A DNA stretch of 64,000 nt from Nocardioides sp. zg-DK7169 (GCF_013155365.1 NZ_JABJRA010000012.1:1-64000), one strand, 5' to 3'; positions 50,905 to 59,302 are shown, numbered from the stretch's first letter. The notes: generated by a model from the sequence alone, not told the origin. Numbers and translations are program-made.

Positions 50905-52341
50905 TTACACAGGTCCCTGCGGGACGTGAAATCGAGGGTCCTGCTTGGACAAAACCGCAGGTGGGAGGGCCTGTTCGAGCTCCAGGGCCAGCGCCAGCAG
51001 GACCCCCTCGCGACCCAGCCCTGCCCCGAACATCATGCCCTGGGGCAGCCCCGCGGAGGTGGTGGCGAGAGGCAGGGAGACGGCCGGGTCGCCGGTCACG
51101 TTGTGCCACGGGGTGAAGGCCACCCAGTCGAGCAGTCGGCCCATCACGACGTCGTAGTCCTGGGTGGGGTCGAGGTGCCCGACGAGGGGCGTCGGCGTGG
51201 CGACGACGGGCGACAGGGCGACGTCGTAGCGCTCGTGGAAGGCCCGCGAGACCTCCCGCGCGGCCCGCAGGCGGCGGATCGCGCCGGGGAGGCGGTGCAC
51301 GTGGCGGCGCAGGTGGCGCTCCAGGCCGAGGGTGAGGTTGTCCAGGCGCGTGGGGTCCCACTGGCGGCCGTGGGTCAGGCGGCCGGTGCGGACGATGGCT
51401 GCGGCGAGCAGCGCCCAGTACAGGACGAAGTCGTCGGGGAACGTCGACGGCGCCGGGACCGGGACCTCCTCGACGTGGTGGCCCAGGTCGGACAGCAGCG
51501 CGGCGGTGCGCAGCGTGAGATCCGCCACCTCAGGGTCGGCGTCCCGCGCGACACCGGTGGTGTGGACGGCCACGCACAGCCGGTGCCGCCCGGGCCGCGT
51601 GATGTCACCGACCGGCGCGAGCTCGAGGCAGCGGTAGACCTTCTCGCTCTCGCGGAACAGCGCCGCCGTGTCACGCACCGAGCGGGTCACGACGCCGTCG
51701 GCGACGATCCGGATCGGCATCTGGCGGTTGAGCCGTTCGCTCGGCATCCGACCACGGCTCGGCTTGAGCCCCACCAGGCCGTTGACGGAGGCGGGGATCC
51801 GGATCGAGCCACCGCCGTCGTTGGCGTGCGCGAGCGGTACGGCGCCGGCCGCGACGAGCGCCGCGGAGCCGGCGGACGACGCGCCCGCCACGTGGTCGGT
51901 GGACCACGGCGAGCGCACCGGCCCCTGGCGGGGGTGCTCGGCGACGGCGCTGAAGCCGTACTCCGACATCCGCGTCTTGCCCAGCGGCAGCAGCCCGGTG
52001 GCGAGCAGCGCCCGCGCCACGTCGCCGTCGGCCTTGGCCGGCTGCGCCACGAACGCGTCGGAACCGTGATGGGTGGGCATCCCCTCCACGTCGATGTTGT
52101 CCTTGAGGAAGGTCGGGACCCCGGCGAAGAACCCACCGTGCGGGGCCCGCGCGTCCTCCCGGGCCCGCCCGTAGGCGCGGTGGGCGACCGCGCCGAGCGC
52201 CGGGTCGACCGCCTCGGTGCGCGCGATGGCCGCCTCCACCACCTCCGGCACGGAGACCCGCCGCGCCCGCAGCGCCTCCACCACCCCCACCGCGTCGAGG
52301 TCGCCGAGAGCGTCGTCAGAGAAGGCGTGGACCCGCGTCAT
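50905..52341 (-). CDS. Amidase (amidase-signature family)
   Basis: The 478-residue hydrolase belongs to the Ser-cisSer-Lys family. K80 lies in FLKDN, cis-Ser S155 in GASSAGSAALVAAG, and the nucleophile S179 in DGGGSIRIPAS, with the normal 24-residue spacing between serines. It cleaves an amide such as an aryl or fatty amide; it is too divergent to call GatA, and no gatB or gatC lies nearby. ATG at 52341 follows a TAGGTT hexamer by six bases. No signal peptide. Confidence 0.9.
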   Translation of the reverse strand: MTRVHAFSDDALGDLDAVGVVEALRARRVSVPEVVEAAIARTEAVDPALGAVAHRAYGRAREDARAPHGGFFAGVPTFLKDNIDVEGMPTHHGSDAFVAQPAKADGDVARALLATGLLPLGKTRMSEYGFSAVAEHPRQGPVRSPWSTDHVAGASSAGSAALVAAGAVPLAHANDGGGSIRIPASVNGLVGLKPSRGRMPSERLNRQMPIRIVADGVVTRSVRDTAALFRESEKVYRCLELAPVGDITRPGRHRLCVAVHTTGVARDADPEVADLTLRTAALLSDLGHHVEEVPVPAPSTFPDDFVLYWALLAAAIVRTGRLTHGRQWDPTRLDNLTLGLERHLRRHVHRLPGAIRRLRAAREVSRAFHERYDVALSPVVATPTPLVGHLDPTQDYDVVMGRLLDWVAFTPWHNVTGDPAVSLPLATTSAGLPQGMMFGAGLGREGVLLALALELEQALPPAVLSKQDPRFHVPQGPV

Positions 52342-52347
52342 GGGGCC

Positions 52348-52353
52348 AACCTA
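52348..52353 (-). promoter_or_regulatory. -10 hexamer TAGGTT before the amidase
   Basis: TAGGTT (minus strand) ends six bases before the ATG at 52341. A leaderless transcript is expected. Confidence 0.5.
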
Positions 52354-52389
52354 GGGGCACGGCGGTCGCGCGGCGGTCCGTTCGCCGAG

Positions 52390-52760
52390 CGACGGCCCGT
52401 CGGCCGAGCCCATCGGGGTACGCAGGGCACTGGAAGACGGGGTGGGCCTGCCCGGTAGGCCATGATGGGGTCGCTGGGTGTTGTAGATGTCATCGAACAC
52501 ATCGACCTGGGCTGCAGCTCGGCCAGGGTCGCGGCGAGTGGCCGCTTGTCGAGGTAGCGGAACAGCGTCTGATGAAAGCGCTCGCCCTTCCCCTGGGTGG
52601 TCGGCCTATAGGGCTTGCGCCGACCCTTCCTTGCGGACCCGTGCACGGATCGCGTGGAACACCTTGCGGGAGATGCCGTGCTCGACGCGGAAGGTCGACA
52701 CCGCCGCGCGAGGGGCGCCGTCGGGCCACTGAGTAATCGCGAGGCAGACACGAGGACCAA
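52390..52760 (-). pseudogene. IS481-type transposase remnant with internal deletion and frameshift
   Basis: An N-terminal part (52606-52745) reads AITQWPDGAPRAAVSTFRVE then HGISRKVFHAIRARVRK, the helix-turn-helix start of IS481 transposases, and ends at a stop. It is joined directly to the C-terminal integrase part RPTTQGKGERFHQTLFRYLD then KRPLAATLAEL, followed by a frameshift and VFDDIYNTQRPHHGLPGRPT. The DDE core with the first two acidic residues is missing. It is therefore a dead copy. Confidence 0.8.
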
Positions 52761-52801
52761 CAGGCTCATGGGCAGTTGGCACTGCACCAGACCGCCAGAA
52801 G

Positions 52802-52885
52802 TGTCACCGCCAAGCACCCCGGTCGTGTCACCGATGTCTCGATAGAGAACCGTCACCGATGTCTTGAGACATCACAGCGGAACCC
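52802..52885. repeat. Repeated TGTCACCGATGTC end of the IS481-like element
   Basis: TGTCACCG occurs at 52802, GTGTCACCGATGTCT near 52825, and GTCACCGATGTCTTGAGACAT near 52851. Such TGTCA-starting repeats form the terminal inverted repeats of IS481-type elements. Confidence 0.55.
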
Positions 52886-52899
52886 CTGGGGAGAATCCC

Positions 52900-52928
52900 T
52901 TGTTCTCGAACATGCGTTCGAGTAGACT
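52900..52928 (+). promoter_or_regulatory. Promoter with LexA/SOS box for the DUF222/HNH gene
   Basis: -35 TTGTTC (52900-52905), a 17-base spacer, and -10 TAGACT (52923-52928). The spacer is almost exactly filled by the palindrome TCGAAC-ATGC-GTTCGA (52906-52921), which matches the actinobacterial SOS box consensus TCGAAC-N4-GTTCGA. LexA bound here would block RNA polymerase. The ATG at 52934 lies five bases after the -10, so the transcript is probably leaderless. Confidence 0.88.
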
Positions 52929-52933
52929 GAGGC

Positions 52934-54253
52934 ATGGCCTCCCCAGAACTCCCCCACTGCGACACCCCAGCCGCCGTGCTGGCGTTCGTGCAGTCGCGTC
53001 GGGCTGCGGTCCAGCGGGCCGAGCTGGAGATCCTCCAGGGGGCTCTCGCGTGGACGGCGATGCACCCGGAGGAGTCGGTCTCCGACGGGGCCTCGACAGG
53101 CTCGGCCAACGGTGGTGGCGGGCTGATCTTCGCGGAGATCGCAGTCCCGCTCGCGGGTGAGGGCACCCCGCTGGTCGCGGAGTTCGCGCCGATGGAACTG
53201 GGTGCCGCCCTCGGGGTCTCGACGGATTCTGCCAAGTCGCTGATCGGCGACGCGCTCGAGCTGGCCCACCGGTTGAAGCGGACCTGGGCGCTGGTGCAGG
53301 CCGGGGAGGTCCCGGCGTGGAAGGCCCGCCGGGTCGCACAGCTGACCACCACATTGCCGCTGGCGGGTGCGGACTACGTCGACCGCCAGCTCGCGCCGGT
53401 GATCGGCCGCATCGGCTTCGCCGCCATCGGCCGGCTCGTCGAGCACGCCCGGGTCACCTTCGACCCCGAGGGTGCCGAGAAGCAGCGGCGTGAGGCCGCC
53501 GACGGGCGCCGCTTCGACGTGCACACCGAGGCCGCCGACTTCGACGGGACCGTGCAGGTCGAGGGCACCCTCGACCTCGCCGACGCACTCGACCTCGACG
53601 CCGCGATCCGGCAGGGAGCCGTCGATCTCGCCGCGCTGGGCTCGGAGGAGCCGCTGGACGTGCGCCGCTCGATGGCCGCCGGCGAGCTCGCCCGCCGCCA
53701 GCTCACCCTCGACCTGATGGGCGACGCGGGCGACGGGACCGCTGCGGTGGTCAAGCCGCGGCAGGTCGTCATCCACGTCCACCTCTCCCACGCCGCGATC
53801 AGCCGCGACGAAGCGGGCATCGCCCGAGTCGAGGAGACCCGCTCCATCGTCTCCACCGACCAGGTCCGCGACTGGTGCAGCGGCGACGCCCAGGTCGTCA
53901 TCAAGCCCGTCATCGACCTCGACGCCCACCACCACACCGACGCCTACGCCGTCCCCGACCGTCTCGTCGAGCAGACCCGTCCCACCCAGCCGACGTGCGC
54001 CTTCCCGTGGTGCGAACGCCCGGCCCGCCGCTGCGACACCGACCACGTCATCGCCCACGGCGACGGCGGCCCGACGTGCAGCTGCAACCTGGCCCCGCTG
54101 TGCCGGCGACATCACCGCGCCAAGACCCACACCGGCTGGACCTACGAACGAACCGACCAGGCGACCTATCTCTGGCGATCCCCACGTGGCCTCCACCTCG
54201 TGAAGTCCGACGGCACCACCCGCCTCCTCACCGCGCACCCACCCGACGCGTAG
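52934..54253 (+). CDS. DUF222 / HNH endonuclease domain protein (13E12 repeat type)
   Basis: The 439-residue protein has an N-terminal DUF222 region (residues about 30-350, helical, with LKRTWALVQAGEVPAWKARR) and a C-terminal HNH nuclease: CAFPWCERPARRCDTDHVIA, then HGDGGPTCSCNLAPLCRRHH and RAKTH. The zinc cysteines and the H-N-H residues are all present. Members of this family (REP13E12 in M. tuberculosis) occur in many copies, are linked to mobile DNA, and several are LexA-controlled. It lies between two dead transposases. Expected role: DNA cleavage induced by damage, but the target is unknown. Confidence 0.92.
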   Translation: MASPELPHCDTPAAVLAFVQSRRAAVQRAELEILQGALAWTAMHPEESVSDGASTGSANGGGGLIFAEIAVPLAGEGTPLVAEFAPMELGAALGVSTDSAKSLIGDALELAHRLKRTWALVQAGEVPAWKARRVAQLTTTLPLAGADYVDRQLAPVIGRIGFAAIGRLVEHARVTFDPEGAEKQRREAADGRRFDVHTEAADFDGTVQVEGTLDLADALDLDAAIRQGAVDLAALGSEEPLDVRRSMAAGELARRQLTLDLMGDAGDGTAAVVKPRQVVIHVHLSHAAISRDEAGIARVEETRSIVSTDQVRDWCSGDAQVVIKPVIDLDAHHHTDAYAVPDRLVEQTRPTQPTCAFPWCERPARRCDTDHVIAHGDGGPTCSCNLAPLCRRHHRAKTHTGWTYERTDQATYLWRSPRGLHLVKSDGTTRLLTAHPPDA

Positions 54254-54284
54254 AAGAGCTCCCCCCTCTCATGGAGGGTCCAGA

Positions 54285-54309
54285 CCCCGCCAGCCGCCTG
54301 CTGGCGGGG
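54285..54309 (+). terminator. Hairpin after the DUF222/HNH gene
   Basis: A 9-bp stem (54285-54293 with 54301-54309) with a 7-base loop, 32 bases past the stop. Likely terminator. Confidence 0.6.
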
Positions 54310-54339
54310 CAGACCGCCGTCCGGAGGACGCTTCCCTGT

Positions 54340-54780
54340 CCTGGTCAAGGGATGTGGGGTGGGGGTTCTCGAGGCGTCGGTAGAGGTCGCGGACGATGTA
54401 GCGCTTGAGGCAGCGGTGGATCTCGAGGGGTTCTTGGCTTCGCTGGCGCGGCGGGCGGTGTGGTCGCGGGTGGGTCGACCGTGGCGTTGGCGGGTCTGGC
54501 CGCTGTTGGCCTGGACCGGTGCGGCGCCGGCGCGCATCGCAAACGCGGGTTCGGAATGGATCCGGCCGAGGTGGGACGACGCGCACAGCACGATCGCGGC
54601 GTTGATCGCGGTGGTCTCGCTGTCATGGTTGGCATGGACGCGCAGGGGGACGCGGTGCACCATCACGGCCGGGTCCTGGGCGCGGAACCGGTTGCGGATC
54701 CTGTCGGGTGCCGTGAAGACCAGGACGGACAGCTGACGTCGGGCTTCGGAAGGCCTCGACGAGCGCGACCAACAGCGTTG
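54340..54780 (-). pseudogene. IS110-type transposase remnant
   Basis: On the minus strand, broken frames carry IS110-like pieces: INAAIVLCASSHLGRIHSEP then AFAMRAGAAPVQANSGQT (the C-terminal S-E-A-A-F-A...AGAAP block), and, in another frame, LEIHRCLKRYIVRDLYRRL (the R-C-L-K-R-Y-x-A-R end segment). Upstream fragments resemble FTAPDRIRNRF. At least one frameshift separates them and the N-terminal DEDD domain is missing. No other gene is supported between 54310 and 54878. Confidence 0.62.
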
Positions 54781-54878
54781 GATCGACCGACGGATGACCC
54801 CACCGGCGGACCCGCGGATACCGATGCCCACCGTGCCGACGAGTGGGCGATTCCGGGGCGGCGGGGCTGTGGATCTGA

Positions 54879-54884
54879 CAGGGT
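54879..54884 (+). promoter_or_regulatory. -10-like hexamer CAGGGT
   Basis: CAGGGT ends six bases before the GTG at 54891, with no ribosome site between. Confidence 0.35.
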
Positions 54885-54890
54885 GGGGCG

Positions 54891-55136
54891 GTGACCGAGC
54901 CTGCCCACCTCCCCCCGGAAACCGACGAGGCCGGGCGTTCGCCGGGCGAGCCGAGCGCGGTGGTGGTGCCGGGGATCGTGCTGGTGGTCGCGGGGCTGTG
55001 GATGCTCACCGACAACGGGCCGCTCGTCGTGGGCTGGGCGTGCGCGACCGTGGGTCTCGCGCTGCTGCTGGTCGGGTCCGTCGCGTGGGGCGTGGCCTGG
55101 GGTCTCGGTCTGCACGAGCACGACCGCCGACGCTGA
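54891..55136 (+). CDS. Small two-span membrane protein
   Basis: An 81-residue protein: acidic, Pro-rich head, two membrane spans (SAVVVPGIVLVVAGLWMLTD and GWACATVGLALLLVGSVAWG), and a charged tail GLHEHDRRR. It is of unknown function. GTG start at 54891 follows a CAGGGT hexamer by six bases. It stands alone, converging on the LrgB-like gene 39 bases away. Confidence 0.65.
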   Translation: MTEPAHLPPETDEAGRSPGEPSAVVVPGIVLVVAGLWMLTDNGPLVVGWACATVGLALLLVGSVAWGVAWGLGLHEHDRRR

Positions 55137-55175
55137 GCGCGGCACCCCCTCCGCTCCCGGCTCGGAGAGCCAGCC

Positions 55176-55871
55176 TCAGAGCAGCAGCGCCGCCAGCGGC
55201 GGCAGCGCCAGGCTGGTCGTGAGCGCGGTGAGCCCCATCGAGAGCCCGGCGAACGCGCCCTCGGCCTCGTTCTCGGCCAGCGCGCGCGAGGTGCCGATGC
55301 CGTGGGACACCGCCCCGAGGGCGAGCCCGCGGGCGCGGCGCTCCCGCACCCGCGCGAGGGTGAGCACGGCCGGGCCGAGCACCGCTCCGACGATGCCGAT
55401 CAGGATCGCCAGCACCGCGGTGAGCGGGGCGATGCCGCCCAGGCTCTCCGACAGCGCGAGCGAGACGGGGGTGGTGGCGGCCTTCGGCGCCATGGTGCGC
55501 TCGAGCAGCTCGTCGCCGCCCAGCGCGCGGACCAGCAGGACGCCGGTGGTCACCGAGACCAGCACCCCCAGCGGTACGGCGACCAGCAGCGGTACGACGA
55601 ACCCGCGCAGCCGCGACATCTGCCGGTGCAGCGGGACCGCGAGCGCGACCGTCGCGGGCCCGAGCAGGAAGACCAGCACCTGGGTGCCGTCGAGGTAGGT
55701 CGCATAGTCGATGTCGAGCAGCGTGATCGTCCCCGCCACGACGAGGATCGCGACCAGCGCCGGCTGGGCGAGCGCGTGCCCGCCGGTGCGGTCGCGCAGC
55801 TCGCGCCCCAGCCGGTACGCCGCCAGCGTGAGCAGCAGCAGGAAGACCGGCGACTCCAGGACCGCCCTCAC
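55176..55871 (-). CDS. LrgB/CidB-like membrane protein
   Basis: A 231-residue integral membrane protein with about seven spans. It matches the LrgB/CidB family: VFLLGPATVALAVPLHRQMS, the APKAATTPVSLALSESLGGI segment (K-S-V/A-T-T-P is the family hallmark) and LGAVSHGIGTSRALAENEAE with GAFAGLSMGL near the end. LrgAB-type pairs influence murein hydrolase activity or carry metabolites such as pyruvate or glycolate in some organisms. GTG start at 55871 overlaps the LrgA-like stop by 4 bases. Confidence 0.87.
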   Translation of the reverse strand: MRAVLESPVFLLLLTLAAYRLGRELRDRTGGHALAQPALVAILVVAGTITLLDIDYATYLDGTQVLVFLLGPATVALAVPLHRQMSRLRGFVVPLLVAVPLGVLVSVTTGVLLVRALGGDELLERTMAPKAATTPVSLALSESLGGIAPLTAVLAILIGIVGAVLGPAVLTLARVRERRARGLALGAVSHGIGTSRALAENEAEGAFAGLSMGLTALTTSLALPPLAALLL

Positions 55872-56254
55872 CGGCCCGCCCCCTCCGGCTCGCCCGGACC
55901 AGCCGCGGCCTCGCCGTGGTCGCGGGTCAGCAGCCGCGCGGACCACCCCACGACCAGCAGGCCGGCCAGCCAGGAGCCGAGCATCGCGACCGAGATCGGC
56001 ACCAGGTCGTCCCGGATCACCGCCAGGTAGGCGACCACCCCGACGCCGGCCGGCACGAACAGCAGCTGGAGGTGGCGCAGCAGCCCGTCGGCCGCCCGCA
56101 CCACCGTCGCGTCGTCGCCGGAGCGGCGTACCTGCAGGAGCACGAGGAGCACCGCCATGCCCACGACCGGTCCAGGGACCGGGAGGTCGGTGAGACGGAC
56201 GACGACCTCCCCCACCAGCTGGCAGCCGAGCAACCACATCAGTCCGTTGACCAT
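55868..56254 (-). CDS. LrgA/CidA-like holin-like membrane protein
   Basis: A 128-residue protein with four membrane spans. The family motif LTDLPVPGPVVGMAVLLVLL (L-P-x-P-G-P-V-I-G-M) is plain, and LLFVPAGVGVVAYLAVIRDD follows, as in LrgA/CidA. It pairs with the LrgB-like protein. The start is uncertain: ATG 56254 (used here, homologs begin near MxNGL) or GTG 56272, which adds six residues. Confidence 0.86.
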   Translation of the reverse strand: MVNGLMWLLGCQLVGEVVVRLTDLPVPGPVVGMAVLLVLLQVRRSGDDATVVRAADGLLRHLQLLFVPAGVGVVAYLAVIRDDLVPISVAMLGSWLAGLLVVGWSARLLTRDHGEAAAGPGEPEGAGR

Positions 56255-56306
56255 CGCCGACCATCCAAGCACGGCGCGTGATCCCGCCCCGTCCGGCCCG
56301 GCTGCC

Positions 56307-56312
56307 TACGGT
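56307..56312 (+). promoter_or_regulatory. -10 hexamer TACGGT before the flavin reductase gene
   Basis: TACGGT ends six bases before the GTG at 56319. Leaderless start expected. Confidence 0.45.
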
Positions 56313-56318
56313 GGGGGC

Positions 56319-56915
56319 GTGCCCTCGCCCACCTCGCGCCGCGTCCTGGACCCCGCCTCCCCCGACGTCGACGCCTACCGGTGGCTGACCGACCTCGTCG
56401 TCCCGCGTCCGATCGCGTGGGTCTCGACGCTCTCCGCGGAGGGGATCGGCAACCTCGCGCCGCACTCCTTCTTCACCGTCGCGTGCGCGCGGCCGGCGAT
56501 CGTGCAGTTCACCTCGGTGGGCGACAAGGACACCCTGCGCAACGTCCGCGCGACCGGGGAGTTCGTGGTCAACCTGGTCAGCCGGCCGCTGCTCGAGGCC
56601 GCCAACGCCTCCAGCGCGTCGTACCCGCACGACGTCGACGAGGCCGACGAGCTCGAGATCGCCGTCGAGCCCAGCGAGTGCGTGGCGCCGCCCCGCGTCG
56701 TGGCCTCACCTGCCTCGATCGAGTGCGTGCTGCACTCCATGATCGGGCTCGGCGACTCCACCGTCGTGCTGGGCCGGGTCGTGCGGATCACCGTGCGCGA
56801 GGACGTCCTGGTCGAGGACCGTCCCGCGATCGCGCTCCTCGAGCCGCTCTCCCGCCTCGGCGGATCGGAGTGGGGCCTGCCGCCCGAGCCGGTCCGGGTA
56901 CGACGCCCGCGCTGA
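56319..56915 (+). CDS. Flavin reductase family protein (FMN-binding split barrel)
   Basis: The 198-residue protein has the split-barrel flavin reductase fold: RPIAWVSTLSAEGIGNLAPH, then SFFTVACARPAIVQFTSVG, and KDTLRNVRATGEFVVNLVS. These are the FMN-binding blocks of the DIM6/NTAB family that use NAD(P)H to reduce FMN or flavoprotein partners. No partner monooxygenase lies beside it. GTG start at 56319. It converges on the glycosylase gene with a 2-base gap between stops. Confidence 0.87.
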   Translation: MPSPTSRRVLDPASPDVDAYRWLTDLVVPRPIAWVSTLSAEGIGNLAPHSFFTVACARPAIVQFTSVGDKDTLRNVRATGEFVVNLVSRPLLEAANASSASYPHDVDEADELEIAVEPSECVAPPRVVASPASIECVLHSMIGLGDSTVVLGRVVRITVREDVLVEDRPAIALLEPLSRLGGSEWGLPPEPVRVRRPR

Positions 56916-56917
56916 GC

Positions 56918-57514
56918 TCAGCCCAGGTGCGTGCGACCGCGCCGGTGGCAGCCCACCAGATGCGGGTCGAAGATCCCGATCGCCTCCATCAGCGCGTGCA
57001 TGGTGGTCGGCCCGACGAAGACGAAGCCGCGGCGCTTGAGCTCCTTCGACAGCGCGAGGGACTCCGGCGAGGTGGTCGCGACCTCCTCGACCGTGGCCGG
57101 CGCCGGAGGTCGTGACGGCGCGAAGGACGCGATCAGCGCAGGCAGCCCCTCCTGCTCGCGCAGCGCGCGGGTGGCGCGGGCGTTGAGGATCGCGGCGTCG
57201 ATCTTGCGCCGGTTGCGCACGATGCCCGCGTCGGCCATCAGGCGCGCCACGTCGTCCTCGCCGAAGCCGGCGACCGCGTCGGCGTCGAAGCCGCAGAACG
57301 CCGCCCGGAACGCCGGGCGCTTGGCCAGGATCGTCGACCACGACAGCCCGGACTGGAACGCCTCCAGCGTCAGCCGCTCCAGGTGGGCCGCCTCGCCGCG
57401 GACCGGGCGCCCCCACTCGGTGTCGTGGTAGTCGCGCATCATCCCCGGGCCGCCGGCCCACGGGCAGCGTGCAACGCCGTCCTCGCCGACGACCGGGCCG
57501 GTCCCCGCGGTCAC
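56918..57514 (-). CDS. tag: DNA-3-methyladenine glycosylase I
   Basis: The 198-residue repair enzyme removes 3-methyladenine from DNA. Landmarks are RCPWAGGPGMMRDYHDTEWG (with the conserved W/Y/H/E residues), LTLEAFQSGLSWSTILAKRP, FVFVGPTTMHALMEAIG and the C-terminal DPHLVGCHRRG with zinc-binding His/Cys. GTG start at 57514, four bases after the pirin stop, so the two are one operon. Confidence 0.94.
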   Translation of the reverse strand: MTAGTGPVVGEDGVARCPWAGGPGMMRDYHDTEWGRPVRGEAAHLERLTLEAFQSGLSWSTILAKRPAFRAAFCGFDADAVAGFGEDDVARLMADAGIVRNRRKIDAAILNARATRALREQEGLPALIASFAPSRPPAPATVEEVATTSPESLALSKELKRRGFVFVGPTTMHALMEAIGIFDPHLVGCHRRGRTHLG

Positions 57515-57518
57515 CGGC

Positions 57519-58517
57519 TCAGCCGCGCTCGCGCAGCCGCGCGTTGGGCAGCGGCGGCGCGGGGATCGGGGGCAGGTGGTCGCCGACGACGACGCCGAAG
57601 CGTCCCGGGCGCACCAGCTGGGAGTCCGTCACGACGCCGCCGCCGTCGGCCCGCAGCTGGGCCTGCCACTCCTCGCGGTGCGCGACGACCTCCTCGTGGG
57701 AGCGGCCCACGAAGTTCCACCACATCACGATCTTCTCGCCGAACGGCGTGCCGCCGAGCAGCAGCAGCCGGGTCGGGGCGTCGCCGGCGACCAGGACCAG
57801 CCGGTCGCGCCCGGTCGGCACGTGGGCGAGCTCGGCGCGCGCGACGTCGTGGCCCTCCACCTGCACCGCGCCGGTGTCGACGAGCACGCCGTGCTCGAAG
57901 GCGGGGTCGACGTCGAGCTCGACGCGCGCGCCCGGGCCGAGCAGCAGCTCGGCGCCGAGGAGGGGCGTGAACGTCGGCACCGGGGAGGTCGTGCCCAGCA
58001 GCGAGCCGAGGAAGACCCGCGCCTCGAAACCGGTCCCGCGCAACGGCTCCGGGACGTGGTGGGCGAACCCGGGTGCGGCGTCGCGGTGCGCGGCGGGCAG
58101 CGCCACCCACAGCTGCGCGCCGTGCAGGGTGCGGGTCGTCTCCGGCGAGACCTCGGAGTGGCTGATCCCGCGCCCCGACGTCATCAGGTTCACCTCGCCG
58201 GGACGCACCATCGCGTGGTTCCCGGCGCTGTCGCGGTGCTCGATCTCCCCGGTGAACAGCCAGCTCACCGTCTGCAGGCCGGTGTGCGGGTGCGGGGCGA
58301 CCCTCATCCCGCCGCTCAGCGCCACCTCGTCGGGGCCGTAGTGGTCCAGGAAGCACCACGCGCCGATCAGCGAGCGCTGGCGAGAGGGCAGGGTGCGCCG
58401 CACGGTCATGCCCCGAGGCCCGCCGAGCGGCACCTCGCGCGGCACCAGCACCTCGATCGCGTCGGCTGGCGTGCTGACGCAGGTCACCACGCCCGGGTCC
58501 CGCTCCTGGTTGGTCAT
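57519..58517 (-). CDS. Pirin family protein
   Basis: A 332-residue bicupin of the pirin family. Metal-binding residues are in MRVAPHPHTGLQTVSWLFTG (H-x-H), EHRDSAGN and SGRGISHSE. The C-terminal cupin includes FGEKIVMWWNFVGRSHEEV. Bacterial pirins include quercetin dioxygenases and redox-sensing regulators; which applies here is unknown. ATG at 58517 follows CACGAT by six bases. The tag gene follows in the same transcript. Confidence 0.92.
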   Translation of the reverse strand: MTNQERDPGVVTCVSTPADAIEVLVPREVPLGGPRGMTVRRTLPSRQRSLIGAWCFLDHYGPDEVALSGGMRVAPHPHTGLQTVSWLFTGEIEHRDSAGNHAMVRPGEVNLMTSGRGISHSEVSPETTRTLHGAQLWVALPAAHRDAAPGFAHHVPEPLRGTGFEARVFLGSLLGTTSPVPTFTPLLGAELLLGPGARVELDVDPAFEHGVLVDTGAVQVEGHDVARAELAHVPTGRDRLVLVAGDAPTRLLLLGGTPFGEKIVMWWNFVGRSHEEVVAHREEWQAQLRADGGGVVTDSQLVRPGRFGVVVGDHLPPIPAPPLPNARLRERG

Positions 58518-58523
58518 CGGGTC

Positions 58524-58529
58524 ATCGTG
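58524..58529 (-). promoter_or_regulatory. -10-like hexamer CACGAT before the pirin gene
   Basis: CACGAT (minus strand) ends six bases before the ATG at 58517. Confidence 0.4.
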
Positions 58530-58543
58530 GCACGCGGGGTGGA

Positions 58544-58549
58544 TACCGT
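58544..58549 (+). promoter_or_regulatory. -10 hexamer TACCGT before the 58556 gene
   Basis: TACCGT ends six bases before the GTG at 58556. The divergent pirin promoter lies only 15 bases away, so the two may be coordinated. Confidence 0.45.
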
Positions 58550-58555
58550 GAAGCG

Positions 58556-59302
58556 GTGACCGACCGCGTTCCCGCCGCCCTGGAGTCCCTGCTCGACGTC
58601 GCCGACCCGACCGCCCCCGCCGCGGTCCTCGACGACCCGCTCACCCGCTCGGTGCGCGTGAGCGACACCGACCTGCCCGCCGTGCCGCGGGCCGAGGGAC
58701 GGGACGTGCCGGTGAGCGTCGTCCTCACCGGCGGCGCCGGCCAGATCGCCGGCCCGGCGGCGTACTGCGCGCGGCCGGGGCTGCGGCTGAGCGCGCTCGT
58801 CGTGACCCTGCGCGACCCCGGCGACCTGGCCGGCAACGCGCGGCGGGTCGTCGCCGCCGTGGACGCCGCCCGCGCCGAGGGGGCGCTCGGGGAGGACGAC
58901 ACGGTGCAGGTGGTGCTGCCCGCCGAGGACCCGACGTATGCCTGGCTGGCGGCTGCCGACGAGGTCGCCGGCGCGGAGCTGGGCCTGTGCCTGCCGGCCG
59001 GCGGCCCCGCGGGACCCGCAGTGCCGCCCGGCACGCTCGCCGCCTGGATCGACGCGGCGCTCGACCGGGAGACGCCCTTCGCGGTCTCCGGCGGGTACGG
59101 CGTGCTCCCGCTGCTCCGCGCCACCGTGGCGGCGTTCGACGGTGCGGGACCCGCCGCCGTCGCGGACCTGCTGGAGGAGCCGGCGCGAGCGGCCGACGAC
59201 CTCGAGGAGCTGGTGCGGGCGCGCCGCTGGTGCACCTCGGTCGCGACCACCGATCTCGCCGCCGTGCGCGCGGAGCTGGCCGGGCTCGGCGCCCTCGGCT
59301 GA
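58556..59302 (+). CDS. Uncharacterised Ala/Asp-rich protein
   Basis: The 248-residue protein lacks signal peptide and membrane spans. It has an alternating strand/helix pattern (VSVVLTGGAGQIAGPAAYCA, LSALVVTLRDPGDLAGN, VQVVLPAEDPTYAWLAAADE, ELGLCLPAG) that suggests an alpha/beta fold. I do not recognise a family or catalytic motif. GTG start at 58556, divergent from pirin. The 280 bases after it (59303-59582) hold no further gene. Confidence 0.72.
   Translation: MTDRVPAALESLLDVADPTAPAAVLDDPLTRSVRVSDTDLPAVPRAEGRDVPVSVVLTGGAGQIAGPAAYCARPGLRLSALVVTLRDPGDLAGNARRVVAAVDAARAEGALGEDDTVQVVLPAEDPTYAWLAAADEVAGAELGLCLPAGGPAGPAVPPGTLAAWIDAALDRETPFAVSGGYGVLPLLRATVAAFDGAGPAAVADLLEEPARAADDLEELVRARRWCTSVATTDLAAVRAELAGLGALG

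Noticed and set aside
52338-52856. 172-codon minus-strand frame as an intact gene
   Set aside because: It mixes frames of an IS481-type transposase. The real N- and C-terminal parts lie in different frames, and the DDE core is deleted.
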